This document shows positions 57,101-64,000 of a stretch of 64,000 nucleotides of DNA, piece by piece. Source of the stretch: Codonopsis lanceolata (Eukaryota > Streptophyta > Magnoliopsida > Asterales > Campanulaceae); contig CM028378.1 of assembly GCA_013146195.2 (NCBI GenBank), positions 79,473,808-79,537,807 of the forward strand, written 5' to 3'. The position numbers were made by a program, and so were the translations under genes. Under the pieces are notes generated by a model. That model was not told the DNA's origin, ran no database searches, and worked only from the letters and a program-made list of their open reading frames with translations. Numbering within the stretch: position 1 is the stretch's first letter; each line of letters opens with the position of its first letter.

Positions 57101-58331
57101 AAAGGAAATTAGATCATCTTACTATGACAGAGAAGGAAGGAAGAGTCACAGAGATGAGAAACATATCAATAATATTATTATTCGAATTGTTTCATTACAT
57201 ATGCATCAGCCACATCCTATACTATAACAAAGTCAACAAAACAGCCACATCCCTGCAAATTCGGGAATTACATTCTGTCCAAATGCACCAAAACACAAAT
57301 AAATGATCCATAGTAGTCATGTGCAGAAAAGAAGCAATGGATGGTGATGTTCATTACTACTATATTGATCAGTTTCCTTTTTCTTTTCTTTTTTAAGAGG
57401 GTTGTGTGGCTGATGCATATTGAATATTGATATTGCCCATTTGGATCCATCATTTTCTGGGACTTAAATCCCTGGACCTAAGTCGTTACCAAATACTCCA
57501 ACAAGTTAACACATTACTAGTTGATATAGCTGCGGCATAACACATTATTGCTACTGGGCATAACATGCAAAAATGGGGAAAAGAGAGGCATTGCTAAAGT
57601 AATTAGTACACTCTTGGGAAGAAAACAAATCCAAAGTAGAAATATACGAGGCATAACTCCAGAGATAACAAGCTGTTATCTTTGGAAACTCCTATACTTT
57701 CAAATCTACCATCACAGGGTAAAAAGGAATGCACATGTAAGTCAGTTTATGAGAATGTAGATATGATCCATCTTCCAATGGTGTCATGATGGAATATCAA
57801 GATCTAATTATGACTTGTACATGAAGGAGACAAAGTTCAGCTGAAATTTGTAGCAAAATAATAACTTACAAGATCTTTTAAACCTAACATGATTAGATAT
57901 TTAGCAGTAGGGGCTATTCTAGCTTATTAGGAAAATCACAAAATGCTTTAGACTTGGCTTCTTACACATTTTTTCACTATTTCAGAAGTTTTTTACCTTT
58001 AAATCCCCTAGAAACCTCTTTTGATAGGCTTTACACACTTACACATTCTAATTGACATTCCATTCACCCTCTACATTCTCTATATTCCCTGTGGCATCAT
58101 TCATCATCAAACCTAATCTCTCCCCCTTTTAAATCCCACCACTTAGTTCTCCGGTTTCTTCTAGTGTTTTCTAAGATGTTCGTTTTTAGGTTTATATGTA
58201 GCTTTATAATTAGGCGTTGTGGGTCAAACTATCTACCAAGACTACCTCATAATTGCTATAATCTAATTGAAGAACTCTTCTAGTATGAATTGAAGAAAGT
58301 ATATTTGAGTCTAATTTAGACCACTCAAATG
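57101..58331. other. Unassigned sequence between CACTA element 3 and gypsy LTR
   Basis: No gene or element terminus is recognised. It may include the 5' part of the TNPA-like gene and the rest of CACTA element 3. A C/T-rich stretch (about 58060-58160) is leader-like. Confidence 0.35.
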
Positions 58332-59582
58332 TAAGACCCCGAACCTTCGTGTATTTGACTTTCTCGTTTCGCTTGTCGTTTAACCGTGACCTCACTTACT
58401 AAACTTGAGGAAAGAACCTTGATTTGTGTAGGTAGGCTATCTAAAAGCCAATACCTTAATTCCATATGTTCCATAGACTTTAACTAATTAAAGTTACAAG
58501 TCGTATACCGACGTTGTTCATTACTTGACTCGATTGAGAGTTTTCTCGCGTAGTGTGAGAACCCAAATCCCTTTACATGTATAACATCTTTATAACATGT
58601 TTATTGTATGTCTTAGCATGTTAGAGACTTCATTTTATTCATATCATGCTTACACAATCAATGTTCATAGATTTGTTGCATTTGGAAATAAGATGACCAA
58701 CATATTACTTCACAGATTCAGTCCTATTTTTGGGCGAACTTCGGGAAACTTTTGCTACCAATATACTAAAGAGAATTTTCTAAATATTTATTATATTTTA
58801 CCCTAATATGTTAGGTTACTCCCTGTAAAATTTGGTAAATTTCCAAGGTGTCTAAGTACCTCATTTAGGTCTTGACTTACGGCTGTGCCAGAATTCTATT
58901 TTCTGGTAATCAGCTTCTGTACTTGATTTTGTTGTAACTTTATCTAGATGAATATAAGTACAAATTGAGTAATTTAAAATTCTAAAATATATTTTAATGA
59001 GTCTAATTTCATAAAAATAAAAAATTACGTCATTTCAAGTTGTGAGCTATTTATGGTCGATTTTACAAGATCGACTGTGCAGTAACAACAATCTGGAAAT
59101 TGGTCCCTAAATTCACACTTACGGGATTTTTGGTTGGTTTTGGTTGATGACCACCATGCCCTTGCCCCTTGGACGTCTTGAGTGACTCAAGCCACTCTTG
59201 TTGACCTTAGTCAAGCCTCTCTAAGCCCTTGGATGAACCCTTATCAATGGCTAGCAAGCCATAGCCAATAGGAAGTCACTTAACCCCCTTCACATGGATA
59301 GTGGTCTTCTTGGAAGGTATAAAACCATTTATTCAGCCATTTCAGCCATTAGTGATCACCAACAATCAGATTTACAGAGCTTAGACTCCATTTTTGTCCA
59401 TGGAGAGAACACCAACTTGAGAGACAATTTGCCGGAGTTCCGGTGATCCGATCGGCGATCTGAGACCGCCAAATCGAAGGCCTTGCTCTCCTCTACAACA
59501 ATCCTTGGTTTATTCTTCCTTCTAACCTTTATTCATAGGCTAAAGGTGAGTTCTCAATTCCCAAAAATTTCATGTTAAATAT
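58332..59582 (+). repeat. Ty3/gypsy LTR (family B), rearranged, split by copia insertion
   Basis: It opens with TGTAAGACCCCGAACC, matching 31230. Bases about 58600-59100 match the part of the 31230 LTR that lies downstream of the leader (32400-33100), whereas 59150-59575 contains the TATA/leader part (GCCGGAGTTCCGGTGATCC). The order is therefore changed relative to the other copy. The copia LTR begins at 59583. Confidence 0.6.
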
Positions 59583-60060
59583 TGTTGGTAATTGGGCTTG
59601 CGGCCCGATTATTTAGTCCCGCCCACATGGAAATAATATTTATATTATTTATTGGTTAATTAGATTCCTAATCCAATTGGGTTTAGGATTACTTAACCTA
59701 CAAGAAATAGGTTTCTTGTAATAATATAAATAGGACAACTAAGGGGATAAAACCCTATTGCATTACACGCCTCAAAGTTGGCGCCTCCTCTCTCTCCCTA
59801 AAATCTATCTCACCAAAATACTCTCTCTAGCCTAACCATCAAGAGGCTTGGATTTCCGGTGTGAACCAGTATTGATATCCGTGCCCCGTGATATCAATCC
59901 GACGAGAGAGACTTGCAGGTTTGTAGATCTTAGCATACGAAGATCGTAGCTCAAGCATAATTCTTCCGCTGCGCAAAAGGCTCTAGTTCGCATAAAGGTA
60001 ATCCTTAATTACTGTTTTGATAGCGAACTTGTATGATATATATATATGATATATCCTTCA
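59583..60060 (+). mobile_element. 5' LTR of Ty1/copia element (478 bp)
   Basis: The LTR begins TGTTGGTAATTGGG and ends ATATCCTTCA, directly before the primer-binding site. A TATA box TATAAATA is at 59725-59732. An AT-rich U3, a C/T-rich leader (CTCCTCTCTCTCCC) and an AT repeat near the end are typical. The 3' LTR is beyond the window. Confidence 0.85.
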
Positions 60061-60061
60061 T

Positions 60062-60073
60062 TGGTATCAGAGT
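60062..60073 (+). other. Primer-binding site (initiator Met-tRNA)
   Basis: TGGTATCAGAGT follows the LTR after one base and matches the usual plant iMet PBS TGGTATCAGAGC except at the last position. Confidence 0.88.
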
Positions 60074-61534
60074 CATATTGCTTGATTGCTCGTATCGTTA
60101 TGTCATGTATCGCATGCTCTTGTTTTTGGGTTTGTTTAAAAGTTTTACCCGATAACGAAACAAATGGGTTTTATTATTTTATGTGTAAAACTTTAAAACT
60201 TTCGAGAAAAATTTATATGTCTGAGTTCCCTACGACGAGGCGAACAACATACTAAATTCTCGTTGAATTCCGTTGAGTATTTTTCAAAATATCGCAAACC
60301 CAAGTTTTGTTGAAGATTGATTTTTCAAAAACTTTGCATGCTGTTTTTAGCTGTTTATGGTCAGTGAAATTGTGATTTTATGGACTGTACTTATAGTACT
60401 CCGTGAGGGCTTTCCAACGACATATTATATGCTTAATTTGGACTTAAAATAAACGTTTTATGGCCTCGCGAAGTTGGCCCTTTGCGAAACGATTTTTGGG
60501 TTAAAAAATTCGACCAAAAACGAACCCCACTCTCGGCCTCGATACACGTGCCATTCTGGGCACTTCTTTCGAGATAAAAAGTACACCAATGGGAAGTACT
60601 TGATGAGTCGAGGCCAACGCCACCGGCCGCAAATCATCGACAACAGAAGGCGGCGCTGGTGACTTCAAACGCCCAAGGCGATGGAGTGGGGCGTGGAAGG
60701 CACTGGCCAACCGTTGATTGATCAACGGTCAATCGTTGACTGATGACGTGTCTGCCACGCCAGCGCCATGTCACCTGCCACGTCATCAGTGGGGACCCAC
60801 TTCCAGAAAAAATTATACACTTACGCCATCGCCACGCCGCCAGCGACGCCACCCATAACCGCCACCGCCACATCATCGGCGACGCCGCCCCTATGCCCGC
60901 CAACAGATCACGAGGAGCCCACACGCCAGTGTGGCGCTGCGGCGCCAATCCGAGCTCCGACGGCAAATGGCTCGGCTCGCTGTTTTGGCCTTCTGAGTCC
61001 AATGGTGGTCTCTGTTTTGATCAATTCAGCCTGTAAATATTTTTTTTTTATTTTTCAGTTTGTAAAAACTTATTTTCTGATTTTTAAAAATTACAAAAAT
61101 AATTTCCAGGGGCTGTTTTGTCATTCTGTGACTGTTTAGGGCTGTTTGGGACTGTTCTAGAATTTTTTAAAACTCATTGTGAATTTTAGGCTATTTTTAA
61201 GTCATTTTTAGCATATTTAATTGTCGTTTTGGGCTCTAAAATTGCGATTGGGACTATACCAGACCCAATAAATTTATTTTCAGTAGTGAAAATATTTATG
61301 TACATGATTAGTACTTGATGGATCTGTTCTATCATATTTCTTTTGTTTAAATTATCAATTTATGAATATTTTCATGTTGTGCATGCTTTGGTTGTGATTA
61401 CGAGCCTCGCGGATTTTCCCTCCTTACGTGTATGATGTGATTATATTTAGTAATTGATTTTTTGAAACAAAAGTGAATCAAAATATATATATATATATGC
61501 TTATGTCTTTTTTTTTGCAACAAATTGTAGTGAA
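60074..61534 (+). other. Copia leader with a GC-rich insert (60480-61000)
   Basis: The sequence between PBS and gag is about 1.46 kb, longer than usual. Its middle 500 bp is strikingly GC-rich (repeated GCCACGCC, CCGCCACCGCC words) in a window that is otherwise AT-rich. It has open frames on both strands (60634-61002 minus, 60743-61139 plus) without known motifs. A hairpin word CCGTTGATTGATCAACGG is at 60709-60726. The remainder is T-rich. Confidence 0.5.
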
Positions 61535-64000
61535 ATGGCTTCTCAGAATGTAATCGCTGACCTTAATAAGGGTGAGAAATTAGATGGCTCAAACTATAGT
61601 GTTTGGCAAAGGAAAATCTTGTGCTTGCTATTCGAGCTAAAGGTTCTTGAGAACTTAGATACCGTGATGGCTAGACCAGAGTTGGGTAATTCTACCCTAT
61701 CTCAAAATCGCAAAGATGAGCTTGAGACTAAGTGCTATGATACGAGTCGCACAATGAGTGTTGCAACCCTTGATCTTTCTTTTGTTTCCCTTGAGGGTCC
61801 ACGCATGCCATATGGGCAACGTAAGAAACAAGTTAAAGGAATGCAAGCTCATAATCTACCAAAACTAAATCAAATCACTATTCTTGAGGCCGAGTGTCAT
61901 GAATCGAATCGCGATAAGTGTCGCGACTCGTGATCTTGCTCTTGTTTCCTTTGAGGGTTCAAGAAGCCACACCTGCAACGCAAGAAACAAGCTAAAGGCA
62001 AGAAGACTCATAATTTGGCCCCAAAAGTGACAAGATTGCTAAACGCCATAGAGGCAAAAAGGATATTGCTAGGCAAAGTGCTACAACCGTGGTACCTTGG
62101 GTCATTTAGCTGACTTGTGATCTTGAGCCCAAGAAGGTATCACTTAATCCTATCTCCATGCAAAGTTGTGTTTGCTCTCATGTTTTATTAGCCGAATCTC
62201 TCCTCAGTGTGGATTGTAGACTCGTGCTCAACCAAACATGTGACGAGGGATCGAGAAGGATTTGTAGATTATCAAAAGTTCCCGCTGGTACAAGAAGAAT
62301 TTTCATGGGAAACAGCCGTCTGTTGAAGTCAAAGGAGTTGGCTCATACCAACTTCAATTGGGAGTGGACGCATATTGACTCTTCATGAAGTTCTTTATGC
62401 ACTGAATTCAACATAATCTACTATCGCAGTACAATTGCTAGGACATGGATATTCTTTTTAATTTTAGTAATGATCACTTGGATATTTGTTTTGGTGATGA
62501 GGTTTTGGGACATGGTTCTTTGTCGATAATTTCTTTAAATTAGATTTGTTGGATTCCCATAATTCTTCTCTTAATTCTTCTTCTTGCATGGTTTATGATG
62601 ATTCTAATTTCGAGTTGTGGCATGCTAGACTTGGACATATAGGAAAAGATAGGATGACTAGATTGGCTGAGAAGGCCTATCGGGGTCTCTCAAAGAATGT
62701 CAACCTACCTTGTGTGAATCTTGTTTGGCAGTGAAAAGCTTGCCGAAAGCCTTTTGTAAGGCAAAAGAGCCACACACCCATTAGAGTTAGTCCATTCGAC
62801 ATTTGCGGACCAATGAATGTTAAGGCACGCCATGGAGCTTCCGATTTTCTTACTTTTTATCGATGACTACACACGCTATGGTTATGTTTACCTTATTTCT
62901 CACCGATGAAGCTCTCAAGTGTTTTGAGCGCTTTCTCGCAGAGGTTGAGAATCAAAAGGATAAAAGCTTAAAAACTTTTAGAACCGACGTGGGCCGTGAA
63001 TATTTATCTCGATCAATTTAAAGAATTGTGTGAGAAAAAGGGATATACGCCGACGCTTGACAATTCCTAGAACTCCGCAACAAAACGTCAGTAACGTAAG
63101 GAATCGAACATTGTGGAAATGGTTAGGTCGATGATGGCACGTGCCAACCTCCCAATTTCGCTTTGGGGGATGCGCTAATGACCGCCGCCTACATACTTAA
63201 CCGAGTGCCTTCTAAGTCGGCCCCACAACCCCTTATGAACTTTGGAAAGGTGAGAAGCCCAAATTGGGCATCTTCATCCTTGGGGTTGTGCAGTTATGTC
63301 CATAGTACTTCCAATAAGTTTGGAAAACTAGGCCCTAGAGGAAACAAGTGTGTTTTCATAAGGTATTCAGATACCTCAAAGGGTTATGTTATGTACGGTG
63401 GAAAACCTAACTAAGGAATGACTAAATCGTAGTCGCAAGAATGTTGATTTCATTGAGAATGATTTCCACGTGATAGGTGAAGTTAGGGAAAGACTTTGAA
63501 CTTTTTGAGATGGAAGAAGAACACATGACATCTTTGGCCAAGGTGGGGAATTGCCTCAACCTACTCCTACTGGTACAACATGAGGTTGAACCTATGGAAG
63601 TCGCCAATGAGAGTCAAGGTGATCTTCATCCGAGTGGGAGTATATTCTAGTGGAGTCCGATCCTAGTACGAAGAAGTAAACGTGGAAATATACCTCATCG
63701 CCGATTCGCGATCGAAGAGGAATCTTTCATAACTACTTCTTTCAATTCTAGTGAGCCTACATCGCTCAAAGAAGCACTTTCTTTACCTACAAACAATGAA
63801 TGGATGACCGCAATGGAAGATGAAATTTCTATGAAAAGAATCGTTTGGGAGTTAGTTGATCTTCTCCGCAAGGTCGCAAGACTATTGGAAACAAATGGGT
63901 TTTCAAAGTCAAGCGTTTAAAGGCGATGGATCAATTAACAAATATAAGGCACGCCTTGTGGCGAAAGGCTTTACCCAAAGAGTAGGTTTAGACTATGAGG
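61535..64000 (+). pseudogene. Ty1/copia gag-pol, decayed, runs off window end
   Basis: Gag starts at 61535 with MASQNVIADLNKGEKLDGSN and YSVWQRKI, typical of plant copia gag, but most of gag is deleted. Protease remnants follow near 62205 (VWIVDSCSTKHVT, expected DSGAS). The GAG-pre-integrase follows (ELWHARLGHIGKDRM, about 62610). The integrase is next: PFDICGPMNVKARHG near 62795, then NLPISFW and AAYILNRVPSKSAP (63145-63225), FGKLGPRGNKCVFIRYSDTS and KGYVMYGG (to 63410). The RT start follows (NEWMTAMEDEISM at about 63800; ETNGFSKSSV-like and KGFTQRVG-like words at the end). Frameshifts are frequent. It cannot encode a working polyprotein. Confidence 0.9.

Noticed and set aside
60634..61139. 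ORFs of about 120 codons on both strands in the copia leader
   Set aside because: They are open only because the stretch is GC-rich; the frames overlap on opposite strands and show no known motif.
1..64000. tRNA, rRNA or organelle-derived genes
   Set aside because: No clover-leaf-like tRNA with A/B boxes, rRNA core or plastid/mitochondrial gene was recognised; the TGGTATCAGA matches are retrotransposon primer sites.

Overview
The window is nuclear DNA of a flowering plant, probably a eudicot. It is AT-rich and has no long intact host gene, rRNA, tRNA or CRISPR array. It is almost wall-to-wall nested transposable elements of plant-specific types: Ty3/gypsy LTR elements of a Tekay/Del-like kind and of the Tat/Ogre/Retand lineage, a Ty1/copia element, L1- and RTE-type LINE remnants, MITEs and three CACTA (En/Spm) DNA transposons. 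Host genes appear only as exon-sized broken fragments, most of them inside the CACTA elements.

Layout. 1-6990: three pieces of one gypsy LTR family in alternating orientation plus the 3' end of its pol (1730-2338). 6996-22130: a Tat-lineage cluster. Two almost identical 4.2 kb direct repeats (6996-11201 and 14337-18540) each carry an array of about 80 bp repeats and an ORF relic (DUF7745-like) on the strand opposite to pol. A LINE relic lies between them, and a decayed Tat pol (minus strand, 18877-22130) follows. 22371-31229: a CACTA left end and its body, holding a solo LTR with TSD CTTAC, a complete 1.55 kb non-autonomous LTR element with TSD TAAAT, and a chloroplast-type DnaJ exon. 31230-33128: a gypsy LTR. 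33129-52566: a second CACTA of about 19 kb with both element genes (TNP2-like and TNPA/Transposase_24-like, minus strand). 52567-55316: another gypsy LTR that cuts off the right end of that CACTA. 55317-57100: a third CACTA of a different family. 58332-59582: a rearranged gypsy LTR. 59583-64000: a copia element running off the end of the window.

The main finding is the 33-52.5 kb CACTA. It looks like a Pack-CACTA-type element carrying pieces of at least five unrelated nuclear genes. On the minus strand are a RIN2/RIN3-like RING E3 ligase, an INT1-like inositol transporter and the 75 kDa subunit of mitochondrial complex I. On the plus strand are a GT14 (DUF266) glycosyltransferase and the nucleolar GTPase NOG1. 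Several further exon-like pieces are unassigned. Where the source gene has introns, splice junctions are still visible, so the capture was of genomic DNA and not of cDNA. All fragments carry stops or frameshifts, so coding function is unlikely. Antisense or small-RNA effects on the parent genes remain possible. Family names come from reading translations against remembered conserved motifs; no database search was run.
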